DNA of 42,645 nucleotides from Edaphobacter aggregans (GTDB lineage Bacteria; Acidobacteriota; Terriglobia; Terriglobales; Acidobacteriaceae), in NCBI GenBank assembly GCA_022736715.1, contig DZDJ01000013.1:30954-73598 (forward strand), read 5' to 3'. Both the position numbers and the translations under genes were made by a program. Each line of letters starts with the position of its first letter. Position 1 is the stretch's first letter. Shown in pieces: positions 9,619 through 18,210 of the stretch. The notes under the pieces were generated by a model. That model was not told the origin of the DNA. It ran no database searches and saw only the letters and a program-made list of their open reading frames with translations.

Positions 9619-10452
9619 TCAGTTGCATCCCAACCCGGTTGGACAGAAGACATGGTACGGCTTTTGCTGCTTCTCCATTGGGCGCGGCTGATTGGCCGCC
9701 GGAGTGTAGTCTGCCGGTGTTACGGTGTTGCCATTCATCCCGGCCAGTTGCGACGGCTCCAGTTGCAGGGGCCGCTGCAACACCATCTCCACTGAGGAGC
9801 CCTGCGGAATGTTGACGTCGTTGCCGCGGGTGAACAGCGTGGTCACCAGACCAACGACGCCTCCGGTGGCAGCACCCAGCAACATGCCTTTGCCCAGATT
9901 GCCGCTGGCGGCTCCGGCAATGGTGCCGACCTCAGCCCCCGTGGCCGTCGTTTGCGCGATGGTGCCCGCGTCCTTGCCTTTACTGCCGGACTGTTCGATG
10001 GTGCCCTCGGCATCCTTCACCCTGGGACCGGCAGAGCCGGGCAGGCTGTTGACCTGGCCCGGAATCATGACCACCTTACCGTTGGGGAATATCATCGACG
10101 TAAAGTGCATGTGCACGGCGGCCCGGCCTTTGATGCGACCCGGACGCACAACGTCGTCCACCACGCCCTGCACATAAATGCCCGCCGGAATCACCACTTT
10201 GTCTCCCACCACCACGGGAAATGAGGACTGCAGATACACACCATCTCCGGGTCGGGCGGACTTGGTATCAATGGCGCTGCGCAGCGCCAGCAGCACTTTG
10301 GTTCCAGCCGGAACAAGGACAGGTTGTGGCACATTTGCCTGGGAAGGCGTTGCGCTGGACTCCACCTGCGGCACATTTGCCGTCGTGGTTTGCGCCGCTG
10401 CTGGCAGCGCCAGCAGCACAGTAAGCAATACAGGGATTGTGACACGGTTCAT
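9619..10452 (-). CDS. Exported TrbI/VirB10-like domain protein, function unknown
   Basis: The product has 277 residues with a signal peptide at about 1-20 (cleavage near AAAQ). The core reads VPAGTKVLLALRSAIDTK, then VVIPAGIYVQGVV, which resembles the beta-barrel start of TrbI/VirB10 proteins. A glycine/alanine-rich stretch follows (about 160-205, GTIAGAASGNLGKG), like a glycine-zipper membrane segment, and then a second short PQGSSVEMVLQRPL strand. Acidobacteria often carry stand-alone copies without a type IV secretion system, so a conjugation role should not be assumed. ATG 10452 is chosen over ATG 10458 because GGAG lies 7 bases before it. It ends 87 bp upstream of lepB. Confidence 0.65.
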   Translation of the reverse strand: MNRVTIPVLLTVLLALPAAAQTTTANVPQVESSATPSQANVPQPVLVPAGTKVLLALRSAIDTKSARPGDGVYLQSSFPVVVGDKVVIPAGIYVQGVVDDVVRPGRIKGRAAVHMHFTSMIFPNGKVVMIPGQVNSLPGSAGPRVKDAEGTIEQSGSKGKDAGTIAQTTATGAEVGTIAGAASGNLGKGMLLGAATGGVVGLVTTLFTRGNDVNIPQGSSVEMVLQRPLQLEPSQLAGMNGNTVTPADYTPAANQPRPMEKQQKPYHVFCPTGLGCN

Positions 10453-10551
10453 ACACATACTCCGGCAGATCTCCCTCCTTCTTTGGACGTGCCAACCCGC
10501 TGCAACGGTAGGCCCGTTACGCGAATTCCCGGTTGACGCATCGGATTTGGC

Positions 10552-11550
10552 TTAGTTTTGCCCAGCCAACCCCAGCCCCGGCACCAGCAGACTACCATCC
10601 AGCCCCTGCGGCGACCATGTCTGCACAATGGCGCGGCCCAGCTTGGCATTCATCAGATCGCCGGCATTGTCGGAGGTCCAGCCGTGGTCGGCGTTGTCGT
10701 AAGTGAAGGATGCAATAATGATCGACCCGGCTTTGCTGGCAACAATCGCCACATCGTTGCGCACAGCATTCAGCGAACCGGTTTTATTGGCAATGGCCGA
10801 TCCGGCCTCGCTGGTGTCCATCCCTTCCAGATAGCGCGGAATACCATCGCGATAGAACTGGTTCCGAAGCATGTGCAGGGCCACTGCGCAGATGGGCTTG
10901 TCTGCCTCTGCGAACCGGGTTCCGTGGTCTTCCAACTGGCAGCGGCCAATCTTTTCAATCACACTCGCCATTTCGCGCGGTGTAGTCTTGCCCAGCCCAA
11001 ACTGTGGCTGATCGGCAGGCATTGGTCCCGTCGCAGGCCTGAAGACTTTCTTGTACAGGTACGTATTTTTCAGTCCCAGCCAGGCAATGCGGTTGTTAAT
11101 GTTGTCCAAACCAAAGCGATCGATGGCAAGATTCGTGGCCGTGTTGTCACTCATGATGACCATCATCGTCAGCACGTCCTTAAGGGTAATCGTTAACGGA
11201 GCGTCGAAGAAGGTCAGGATGCCGGAACCAGGAACCTTGTCCGTGGGCTGCAGCACGATCTTCCCGTCCCAATGCGCTTTTCCCGCGCGAACCTCTTCGA
11301 GCGCTTCATACAGGATCGTCAGCTTGATGACAGACGCAGTTTGCACGGGCGTATCGGCATCCAGAGCAGCAAATTCGCCGGTTTTCAGGTTTTCTGCGTA
11401 GAGGGCGACCTTGCCCTGATGTGTTGCAGCCAATGTTTGCAACTGGCTTTCCAGCGCTTTGTCTTCGTGCAGTGGAGCGGTGGACTGCGCACAGGCAATG
11501 CCGACCAGCGACAGGAATGCGGCAAATGCAGACATCTGGATTTTCTTCAT
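10552..11550 (-). CDS. Class A beta-lactamase-like serine hydrolase
   Basis: The 332-residue product has a signal peptide (about 1-21) and the three penicillin-recognising motifs: S73-V-I-K76 (SxxK), S134-D-N136 and K256-T-G258. The fold matches the class A/PBP-like serine hydrolase family (beta-lactamase2). The omega-loop stretch between FRPATG and GKTTPREM contains no glutamate, so the Glu166 that deacylates penicilloyl-enzyme in true class A enzymes appears absent. It may be a slow enzyme, a penicillin-binding hydrolase or a peptidoglycan-acting protein. Start ATG 11550 (MKKIQMSAF) gives a proper signal peptide; frames reaching 11769 do not. It is divergent from murQ across 218 bp. Confidence 0.8.
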   Translation of the reverse strand: MKKIQMSAFAAFLSLVGIACAQSTAPLHEDKALESQLQTLAATHQGKVALYAENLKTGEFAALDADTPVQTASVIKLTILYEALEEVRAGKAHWDGKIVLQPTDKVPGSGILTFFDAPLTITLKDVLTMMVIMSDNTATNLAIDRFGLDNINNRIAWLGLKNTYLYKKVFRPATGPMPADQPQFGLGKTTPREMASVIEKIGRCQLEDHGTRFAEADKPICAVALHMLRNQFYRDGIPRYLEGMDTSEAGSAIANKTGSLNAVRNDVAIVASKAGSIIIASFTYDNADHGWTSDNAGDLMNAKLGRAIVQTWSPQGLDGSLLVPGLGLAGQN

Positions 11551-11768
11551 GTCACAAATGGTAACGGATGCCGCAGCAGACGCAGCACAAATGCGCAGAC
11601 AGAGCGCATGGATTGAAACCGCTGATAGCAGAGAGCATCGGCATTGGCAGCAGCAGTCCCGCAAGTTACGCACTTGCCAGCCCATGGCTTTTGTGTTTGC
11701 GTTTCCACCAAATTCCTCACCCAATTCGGGAAAGATAGGACTAGAATGTGGCGTGGAGCGCAAAAGCA

Positions 11769-12740
11769 ATGTCTACTGTCACCCAAATTGCCGAGATGCC
11801 AGCCACCCACAAGAACGGTAGCGGCTCTCTTAACGATCTGCAGTCTCTGACTACAGAAAGCCCCAATGAAGCGTCCCAGGGCTTCGATACAAAATCGGCC
11901 CTTGAAATTGCCCGCATCATCAACCACGAAGACGCCAAGATTGCCGCAGCGGTAAGGAAGGCCCTGCCGGAGATTGCGGAGGTAATTGACACCGTGGCGC
12001 GTTGTCTCCGCGATGGAGGCAGGCTGATTTATGTTGGTGCTGGTTCCAGCGGGCGCATTGCCGCGCTGGACGCTTCCGAGTGTCCCCCCAGCTACTCCAC
12101 CTCGCCGCAGACGGTGCAATATATTATGGCTGGTGGCCCCAAGGCGTTGGCTTCTGCGGCTGACGTGAATGAAGACTCCCCGGAGTTGGGCCAGCGCGAC
12201 ATTGCGCGCCGTCGGCCGACCCGCAAAGACATTGTAATTGGCGTTTCCGCCAGCGGACGCACGCCCTACGTAGTGGGTGCTGTGGAGTATGCCCGCGCCC
12301 GCGGAGCCAGAACGGCTGCCGTCACCTGCAACCACAACACGGCCCTGGAAGATGTAGCCGATATTGCGATTGTGGCCGAGGTGGGCCCGGAGGTCATCTC
12401 TGGCTCTACTCGTATGAAGGCCGGATCGGCCCAGAAGCAGATACTGAACATGATTACCACCGGGGCCATGACGCGGCTGGGCTATGTGTATGAAAACCTG
12501 ATGGTGAACGTGCACATGCGCAATGACAAACTGGTGGAGCGCGGCATCTGCATTCTGATGCGGGCCTGCAATATTGATCGGGCCACGGCCGTGCAAACCA
12601 TCAAGATTGCAGGAAAGAGCATTCCGGTGGCGCTGGTGATGCTGAAAGCCAACGTGGACAAACCGGAAGCCGTCCGCCGCCTGGCCAACGCCAGCGGCAA
12701 TGTGCGCCTGGCAATCGAGGACAGCACGCTGGAGCTCTAA
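11769..12740 (+). CDS. murQ: N-acetylmuramic acid 6-phosphate etherase
   Basis: The 323-residue cytoplasmic enzyme cleaves the lactyl ether of MurNAc-6-phosphate to GlcNAc-6-phosphate and lactate during cell-wall recycling. The N-terminal TTESPNEAS motif, the SIS sugar-phosphate fold (VGAGSSGRIAALDASECPP with the catalytic-region Glu) and GVSASGRTPYV and STRMKAGSAQK are all present. ATG 11769 is chosen because GGAG lies 10 bases upstream and family proteins begin close to this point; GTG 11748 would add seven residues. A hairpin terminator follows, and murA lies 151 bp further on. Confidence 0.95.
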   Translation: MSTVTQIAEMPATHKNGSGSLNDLQSLTTESPNEASQGFDTKSALEIARIINHEDAKIAAAVRKALPEIAEVIDTVARCLRDGGRLIYVGAGSSGRIAALDASECPPSYSTSPQTVQYIMAGGPKALASAADVNEDSPELGQRDIARRRPTRKDIVIGVSASGRTPYVVGAVEYARARGARTAAVTCNHNTALEDVADIAIVAEVGPEVISGSTRMKAGSAQKQILNMITTGAMTRLGYVYENLMVNVHMRNDKLVERGICILMRACNIDRATAVQTIKIAGKSIPVALVMLKANVDKPEAVRRLANASGNVRLAIEDSTLEL

Positions 12741-12761
12741 TGGCGCTGGTTGCATTCAACG

Positions 12762-12793
12762 AAGGCGGGGGAAATCTCCCGCCTTTTGCTTTG
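12762..12793 (+). terminator. Rho-independent terminator after murQ
   Basis: The stem AAGGCGGG (12762-12769) pairs with CCCGCCTT (12778-12785) around an 8-base loop and is followed by the T-rich run TTGCTTT. It sits 21 bp after the murQ stop. Confidence 0.7.
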
Positions 12794-12891
12794 CCTTGCC
12801 AGCCAGCCAGTGCGTTACTGACTTGAGACTTCCACACCTCCTCCGCATTGGCAGGCATTAGAGTGTATTTAGTAGGAATGAGAGCATCTCT

Positions 12892-14181
12892 ATGGACAAA
12901 TTTGTAATTCGCGGCGGCAATCCGCTGCTGGGCAGCATCCGCGTCAGCGGGGCCAAGAACTCGGCGCTTCCCTGCATGGCCGCGGCTATTCTGACGGAAG
13001 ACGAAGTCATCCTCGAAAATATTCCGCAGGTGCGGGACATTGAAACCGAGCGCAAACTGCTTACGTCGATGGGGGCCGAGGTGGAGCTGGGCTACGGCCG
13101 TGCACAACACCGCACCAGCATCCGCTGCGCCGTGCTGTCTGACCCGGTGGCAAAGTACGAAATTGTGAAGACCATGCGCGCCAGTTCTCTGGTGCTTGGT
13201 CCGCTGGTGGCCAGGACCGGTCTTGCCCGCGTTGCCATGCCCGGCGGATGCGCCATTGGTGGCCGTCCCATTGACCTGCACATCAAGGGTCTGGAAGCGA
13301 TGGGCGCCAGGATTACCCAGGAACACGGGTATCTGGAGGCCCGCGCAGACCATCTGAGGGGCGCGCACATCGTCTGGGAAAAAATCAGCGTTACCGGCAC
13401 GGAAGATCTGTTGATGGCCGCAGTGATGGCCGAGGGCGAGACCGTGATGGAGAACTGCGCCCGCGAGCCGGAAGTGACGGACCTGGCCACTCTGCTGACC
13501 GCAATGGGCGCAAAGATTGAAGGCGCAGGTACGCCGACGATTCGCGTGCGGGGCGTGGAAAAGCTGCATGGGGCGCGCCACCGCATCAATCCGGACCGCA
13601 TTGAAGCGGGCACTTTTTTGATTGCCGGAGCCATCACCGGCGGCGACCTAAATGTGGCCAACTGTGAACCGGCGCATCTGGGCGCACTGCTGAGCAAGCT
13701 GGAGCTGTGCGGCGTGCGCTGCGACGTCAATGGAGACACGATCCGCGTGCGCAGCGAAGGCGGGCTGCGGGCTGCGGACATTTCCACGGAAGAATATCCG
13801 GGCTTCCCGACCGATATGCAGGCGCAGTTCATGGCGCTGGTAACGCAGGCGGAAGGAACTTCCGTAGTCGCCGAGAATATTTTCGAGAACCGCTTTATGC
13901 ATGTGCAGGAGCTGATCCGCATGGGAGCGAATATCCGTGTCGATGGCCGCACGGCTATCATCCAGGGAAAAACGCAGCTCTCTTCGGCTGCCGTGATGTG
14001 CTCAGACCTGCGAGCTTCGGCCTCGCTGGTGCTGGCGGCACTGGTCGCGGAGGGCGAGAGCATCCTGGACCGCGTTTACCACATTGACCGCGGATATGAG
14101 CGCATTGAAGAAAAGCTGCGCAGTGTGGGCGCGCAGATACGGCGTCTTGGCGAGGTCTTTGGCAAACGGGCAGCTTCCTGA
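12892..14181 (+). CDS. murA: UDP-N-acetylglucosamine 1-carboxyvinyltransferase
   Basis: The 429-residue product transfers enolpyruvate from PEP to UDP-GlcNAc, the first committed step of peptidoglycan synthesis. K22-N23 (SGAKNSALP) binds substrate, and the catalytic cysteine is Cys120 in MPGGCAIGGRPIDLH, so the enzyme has the fosfomycin-sensitive residue rather than Asp. Other family motifs are RASSLVLGPL, GFPTDMQAQFM and RIEEKL near the end. Length is typical (about 420). It starts 151 bp after murQ behind a terminator and so probably has its own promoter. Confidence 0.97.
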   Translation: MDKFVIRGGNPLLGSIRVSGAKNSALPCMAAAILTEDEVILENIPQVRDIETERKLLTSMGAEVELGYGRAQHRTSIRCAVLSDPVAKYEIVKTMRASSLVLGPLVARTGLARVAMPGGCAIGGRPIDLHIKGLEAMGARITQEHGYLEARADHLRGAHIVWEKISVTGTEDLLMAAVMAEGETVMENCAREPEVTDLATLLTAMGAKIEGAGTPTIRVRGVEKLHGARHRINPDRIEAGTFLIAGAITGGDLNVANCEPAHLGALLSKLELCGVRCDVNGDTIRVRSEGGLRAADISTEEYPGFPTDMQAQFMALVTQAEGTSVVAENIFENRFMHVQELIRMGANIRVDGRTAIIQGKTQLSSAAVMCSDLRASASLVLAALVAEGESILDRVYHIDRGYERIEEKLRSVGAQIRRLGEVFGKRAAS

Positions 14182-14190
14182 GGACGCATC

Positions 14191-14213
14191 GGGGCGGGTG
14201 TCCCGTCTGCCCC
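14191..14213 (+). terminator. Possible hairpin between convergent murA and hypothetical gene
   Basis: GGGGCGGG (14191-14198) can pair with CCCG and GCCCC (14202-14213) with a small bulge. There is no T run on either side, so termination is only suggested by position between convergent genes. Confidence 0.3.
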
Positions 14214-14218
14214 AGCTA

Positions 14219-14629
14219 CTATCGCCAGCTTACGGCCAGGTGCCAGCGCAGGCTGCGCGTCGCGCTCTTTTCCAGCACGGTGGCGTATTCCAGTAGTTCG
14301 CTCAGCACCAACTCACCCTCTGTACCGAGCTGCTGTGGTTCTGCTTCCAGTGCACGGACGAGTGCATAAACCGTGGCCAGGCCATCTTTTGGGGAATACC
14401 ATTGCGGCGGCGGCAGCCGCTTCAGCAGATCCGGATCGCCCGCGCCTTCTTCAATCAGCAAAGCCATGGAGTTTTCGTCGGCAGAAAAAAACTCCAGCAA
14501 TGGCTTTACTCCCACGCGCAGCGACAGCTTCTCAATCGCATCTTCATTGCGCGCCAGGGCGCGGCCATTCACATAAATATCGAAGCCGGGGTCTTCGCCC
14601 TCCACGACGATGTACATCGACGCACTCAT
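14219..14629 (-). CDS. Hypothetical protein, 136 residues
   Basis: I do not recognise a named family. The product is acidic and soluble-looking with no signal peptide or membrane segment. It begins MSASMYIVVEGEDPGFDIYVNGRA, has a Pro/Trp motif LPPPQWYSPKDGL near residue 75, and a helical C-terminal half (LLEYATVLEKSATRSL). A DNA or protein partner cannot be inferred. ATG 14629 lacks a clear Shine-Dalgarno; ATG 14617 is an alternative. It is convergent with murA and lies downstream of pnp on the same strand, separated by the pnp terminator. The opposite strand carries no better frame. Confidence 0.6.
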   Translation of the reverse strand: MSASMYIVVEGEDPGFDIYVNGRALARNEDAIEKLSLRVGVKPLLEFFSADENSMALLIEEGAGDPDLLKRLPPPQWYSPKDGLATVYALVRALEAEPQQLGTEGELVLSELLEYATVLEKSATRSLRWHLAVSWR

Positions 14630-14712
14630 GCAAGACCCAGTTTACTGCGGAGAAGAGCCCAGAGCATCCACAATATTGTTGGCTGCAAGCGACTGATTGC
14701 GTCCTGCAAAAC

Positions 14713-14743
14713 AAAAGGCTGTGCCAGATTGGCACAGCCTTTT
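14713..14743 (-). terminator. Strong Rho-independent terminator after pnp
   Basis: A perfect 13-bp stem AAAAGGCTGTGCC / GGCACAGCCTTTT surrounds a 5-base loop. On the minus strand it ends CCTTTTGTTTTGC, a good U-rich tail. It lies 19 bp beyond the pnp stop. Confidence 0.9.
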
Positions 14744-14762
14744 GACTACAGCCGAACAATAA

Positions 14763-17141
14763 CTACGTGCGATTTGCCGGACCTGGACGGCGGCCACGGC
14801 GGCGGCGGCCACGGCGCGCTGCGCCTGAACCACCCGGACCACCACCTTCGCCTTGCGGCGTACCTGCGGGGGCTCCTTCAGCACGATTGAAGTTTGGCTC
14901 TTCGCCTTCCTCCAGTTCGCCATCGAACTCCTCGTCGTCAAACTCCTCGCCGCCTTCAATCGTGATCGTGCTGGCGTTGGACGCTGGCTGACGTTCTGCC
15001 TGCGGCGCGGCTTCACTTCCCTGCGCAGCAGGATCCGGCAGACCCAGCTTGGCGCGCTGTTCCTTCAGCACGGCCTTGCGCGAGAGCTTGATGCGGTTGC
15101 CTTCGAGAGCGATCACCTTCACCAGCACCTGATCGCCTTCACGCAGCTCGTCCTTCACTTCCTTCACGCGATGCTCCGCGATTTCGCTGATGTGCAGCAG
15201 ACCATCCGTGCCTGGGAAGATTTCCACAAAAGCGCCGAACTCGGCCAGACGAACGACCTTGCCCAGATAGGTCTTGCCCACTTCCGGCACTGCCGTAATG
15301 TCCTGCACCATCTGTATAGCGCGCGCCAGGCTGTCTCCATCGCTGGAGGCAACGTTGACGCGACCGGTATCGTCCACGTCAATCTTGACGCCGGTAGCGT
15401 CAATAATGCCGCGAATCACCTTGCCGCCCGGTCCGATCAGGTCGCGGATCTTGTCCGTCGGAATCTGCAGGGTGTGGATGCGCGGCGCAAATGCTGACTT
15501 CTCTTCCCTGGCGTCGCTGATAACGGCATCCATCGTGTCGAGCAGGAAGAGCCGCCCACGACGGGCCTGCTCCAGGGCCTCCCGCATAATCTGCGGGGTA
15601 ATGCCCATGATCTTGATGTCCATTTGCAGCGCGGTGATGCCGGTGCGCGTTCCGGCCACCTTGAAGTCCATATCGCCGTAGTGGTCTTCGGCACCGGCGA
15701 TATCGGTCAGCACAGCATAACTGTCGCCTTCCTTCACCAGCCCCATGGCCACACCGGCAACCGCAGCCTTCAATGGAATACCAGCCTGCATCAACGCAAG
15801 GCTCGCACCGCATATCGTGGCCATTGAGGACGAACCGTTCGACTCCAGAATGTCCGACACAACGCGCAAGGTATATGGCGATTCATCCTCGCCCGGCAAC
15901 ACTGCTTCCACTGCGCGGTAGGCCAAAGCACCGTGGCCGATTTCGCGGCGGCCCACGCCGGTCATGCGGCCCACTTCTCCCACCGAGAACGGCGGGAAGT
16001 TGTAGTGCAGCATAAAGCGGCGCTTCTGCTCGCCTTCGTAGCTTTCCAACCGCTGCGCGTCGTCCGTGGTGCCCAGGGTTGTCGACACCAGAGCCTGCGT
16101 TTCACCCCGCGTAAACAAGGCCGAGCCATGCACGCGTGGCAGTACGCCAACTTCGATGGAGATCGGACGAATCTGGTCAAATGCACGATGATCGGGACGG
16201 ATGCGGTCTTTCAACACCTGCTCGCGGAAGATATTCTCGCGGAGCAGTTCAAAATACTTGCCAAACTTCTTTGCCGCTTCGTCGTCGCCTTCGGGCAGAT
16301 TCTTCTTCGCTTCGTCCTTGACGGCTTTTACCTTGGCGTAGCTCTCAAACTTGGGATATTTCTGGGTGTTGAGCGCATCCTTCAGGCTGTCGCCAATCTT
16401 TGCGGTCAACGCATTCAGATACTCCTGGTCGACCTCAACCGGCTTCACTTCACGCTTTGGCTTGCCGGCCTTCGCCACCAGTTCTTCAATCGCGGCGCAG
16501 ATCTTCTTGATCTCGGTGTGGCCAAACTCGATGGCGTCCACGACGCGGCTTTCTTCCACTTCCCGCGCGCCCGACTCAACCATCACAATGCCGTCCTTGG
16601 TGCCGACAACCATGATGTTCAGCTTGGCGGCTTCGCGCTCGGCATAGGTCGGATTCACGATAAATTCATCGTTCACCAGGCCGACGCGCACCGCACCCAC
16701 CGGGCCGTGGAAGGGAATATCACTCAATGCCAGCGCGCAGCTTGCGCCGTTGATGCCGAGCACATCCGGATCGTTTTCCTTGTCTGCCGAATAGACGAAC
16801 GCAACCACCTGCGTCTCGTTGCGGAATGCCTCCGGAAACAACGGGCGGATGGGGCGGTCGATCTGACGGCAGGTCAGAATTTCCTTTTCGCTTGGGCGGC
16901 CCTCGCGCTTGATAAATCCGCCAGGAATGCGGCCGCCAGCATAGGTAAACTCGCGGTACTCAACGGTAAGTGGAAAGAAGTCGATGCCTTCCCTGGCGTC
17001 TGGTGCGGCAACGGCTGTTGCCAGCACGACGTTATCACCGGAAGTCGTCAGCGCAGCGCCGGAGGCCTGCTTGGCCATGCGGCCTGTTTCAAATGTAATG
17101 CGCTTGCCACCGGCAAGCTCGACAGTCACGTCTTGCTTCAT
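14763..17141 (-). CDS. pnp: Polynucleotide phosphorylase
   Basis: The 792-residue product degrades RNA 3' to 5' by phosphorolysis as a trimer and is part of RNA turnover complexes. Two RNase PH-like domains are linked by a helical domain; conserved segments include FETGRMAKQASG, RQIDRPIRPLFP and SDILESNGSSSMA. A KH domain (GPGGKVIRGI, about 560-615) and an S1 domain (GKVVRLAEFGAFVEIFPG, about 620-692) follow. The last 100 residues are unusual: an acidic run (EEFDDEEFDGELEEGEEP) and then a Gly/Arg tail ending RRGRRRRGRRPGPANRT. ATG 17141 matches the family start MKQDVTVEL. It follows rpsO by 268 bp, the usual rpsO-pnp order. Confidence 0.97.
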   Translation of the reverse strand: MKQDVTVELAGGKRITFETGRMAKQASGAALTTSGDNVVLATAVAAPDAREGIDFFPLTVEYREFTYAGGRIPGGFIKREGRPSEKEILTCRQIDRPIRPLFPEAFRNETQVVAFVYSADKENDPDVLGINGASCALALSDIPFHGPVGAVRVGLVNDEFIVNPTYAEREAAKLNIMVVGTKDGIVMVESGAREVEESRVVDAIEFGHTEIKKICAAIEELVAKAGKPKREVKPVEVDQEYLNALTAKIGDSLKDALNTQKYPKFESYAKVKAVKDEAKKNLPEGDDEAAKKFGKYFELLRENIFREQVLKDRIRPDHRAFDQIRPISIEVGVLPRVHGSALFTRGETQALVSTTLGTTDDAQRLESYEGEQKRRFMLHYNFPPFSVGEVGRMTGVGRREIGHGALAYRAVEAVLPGEDESPYTLRVVSDILESNGSSSMATICGASLALMQAGIPLKAAVAGVAMGLVKEGDSYAVLTDIAGAEDHYGDMDFKVAGTRTGITALQMDIKIMGITPQIMREALEQARRGRLFLLDTMDAVISDAREEKSAFAPRIHTLQIPTDKIRDLIGPGGKVIRGIIDATGVKIDVDDTGRVNVASSDGDSLARAIQMVQDITAVPEVGKTYLGKVVRLAEFGAFVEIFPGTDGLLHISEIAEHRVKEVKDELREGDQVLVKVIALEGNRIKLSRKAVLKEQRAKLGLPDPAAQGSEAAPQAERQPASNASTITIEGGEEFDDEEFDGELEEGEEPNFNRAEGAPAGTPQGEGGGPGGSGAARRGRRRRGRRPGPANRT

Positions 17142-17409
17142 GGAGTGTCCTCATTTCGTTTTTTCTTTTGTAATGGAAACTTGTACGCACGGGCAGGTCG
17201 CCTGTTGCTCAAAGCAGGTGAAGAAAAAGCATCCTCTGGCCACGGCCTAGCAGCAGGTGAGCTGCCGGCCTGGAGGGGGAAGGTAAAAGCCAGAAGGCGA
17301 TGCTTCATATACGGAAGCTCCGGAGACAAGGCCTGCTGCAGCAGGCCCTGCCGTGGCGTTTGGACGCCATGCCCGTTTGCGTTGTGTGGGTAGGCAAGGC
17401 TCGCTTCGC
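17142..17409 (-). other. rpsO-pnp intergenic region with perfect palindrome at 17330-17347
   Basis: No gene is present. GGCCTGCTGCAGCAGGCC at 17330-17347 is a perfect 18-base palindrome that can form a hairpin 62 bp after the rpsO stop. In enterobacteria this interval holds the rpsO terminator and an RNase III-cleaved leader through which PNPase represses itself. A similar role here is inference; no U tract follows the palindrome. Confidence 0.5.
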
Positions 17410-17676
17410 TTACTTGCGGATGCCCAGTTTGCCGATCACGTCGCGATAGCGGTCAGTGTCGTTCTTCTTCAGGTAATCCAACAGGCGGCGGCGCTTGCTC
17501 ACCAGCATCAGCAGTCCACGACGGGACCCGTGGTCCTTCTTGTGGGCCTTGAAATGCTCGGTCAGCTCGCCAATACGCTCGCTCAGGATTGCGATCTGCA
17601 CCTCAGGACTGCCGGTATCGGAGTCGTGAGTGCGAAATTTAGTGATAATGTCAGTTTTCTTTGCAGGTGCCAGCAC
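17410..17676 (-). CDS. rpsO: 30S ribosomal protein S15
   Basis: The 88-residue product binds 16S rRNA early in assembly of the 30S platform. Family motifs [24 protein letters not shown] and [10 protein letters not shown] are present and the length is standard (about 89). The start is GTG 17676, with AGGAG 12 bases upstream; no ATG is available. It precedes pnp on the same strand. Confidence 0.97.
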   Translation of the reverse strand: MLAPAKKTDIITKFRTHDSDTGSPEVQIAILSERIGELTEHFKAHKKDHGSRRGLLMLVSKRRRLLDYLKKNDTDRYRDVIGKLGIRK

Positions 17677-18210
17677 GGTTGTGCGTTACTCCTAATCTCT
17701 ATCTAGTCCACTCTCTAAGTGTCCGATTAAGAATAACATGGCTTTTGTTTTTGCCACAATTCCGAGGCTTTTTTCGAAGCCAGAAATTTTCCACCCGCTG
17801 CAAGCCTTTTGATTGCCACATTTATACTGCGAGCGCCGTGATCCACGACAGTGCGTCATGGCTGACGAGCTGTCCCCCCAGAATTTTTTCTGCGCGTATG
17901 GCTTCCCTGCCCGGTGGGGAACAGTAACGCGCGGAAAGCAAAGCCACTGATCGCCGCGAACCTTCACCCTGCCACGGGAACCCCAGGCTTTGGCTGCGTC
18001 AAACGAAAGGCGGACAATGCCCCAGCCGGACCGGTTGTCACCCCGTTCCAGCGCGGCTCGAAAGAACCTGAAAGCTGCCGCCACCAGGAAACCAGCTTAT
18101 CGCAGCCCCAACATTCCGAAAAGGCTGTTAGATTTAAGAACAGACGAAAGCGACCACACATCGCCAGCGGCATGACCCTGGATTTCGGGTGGTTTTGATA
18201 GAAAAGGGCT
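17677..18210. other. 534-bp divergent intergenic region with two hairpins
   Basis: It separates divergent rpsO and the DAHP synthase gene and should hold both promoters. I see no convincing gene; the small frames on both strands lack ribosome binding sites and family features. One hairpin lies at 17848-17873 (10 of 11 pairs), with a T run at 17884-17889. A second, two-tier structure lies at 17892-17932: GCGCGT/ACGCGC outside, TTCCC/GGGAA inside, with 5-base internal loops on each side. These could be an RNA leader on either strand. Confidence 0.45.

Noticed and set aside
11547..13581. Minus-strand frames of 402 and 326 residues opposite murQ and murA
   Set aside because: Low-complexity, His/Arg-rich shadows of complete genes on the plus strand.
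15933..17393. 486-residue plus-strand frame opposite pnp
   Set aside because: Antisense to pnp; no family features or ribosome binding site.
17692..18198. Small frames in the rpsO/DAHP synthase gap
   Set aside because: No ribosome binding sites, no recognisable motifs and strand-opposed overlaps; treated as non-coding.
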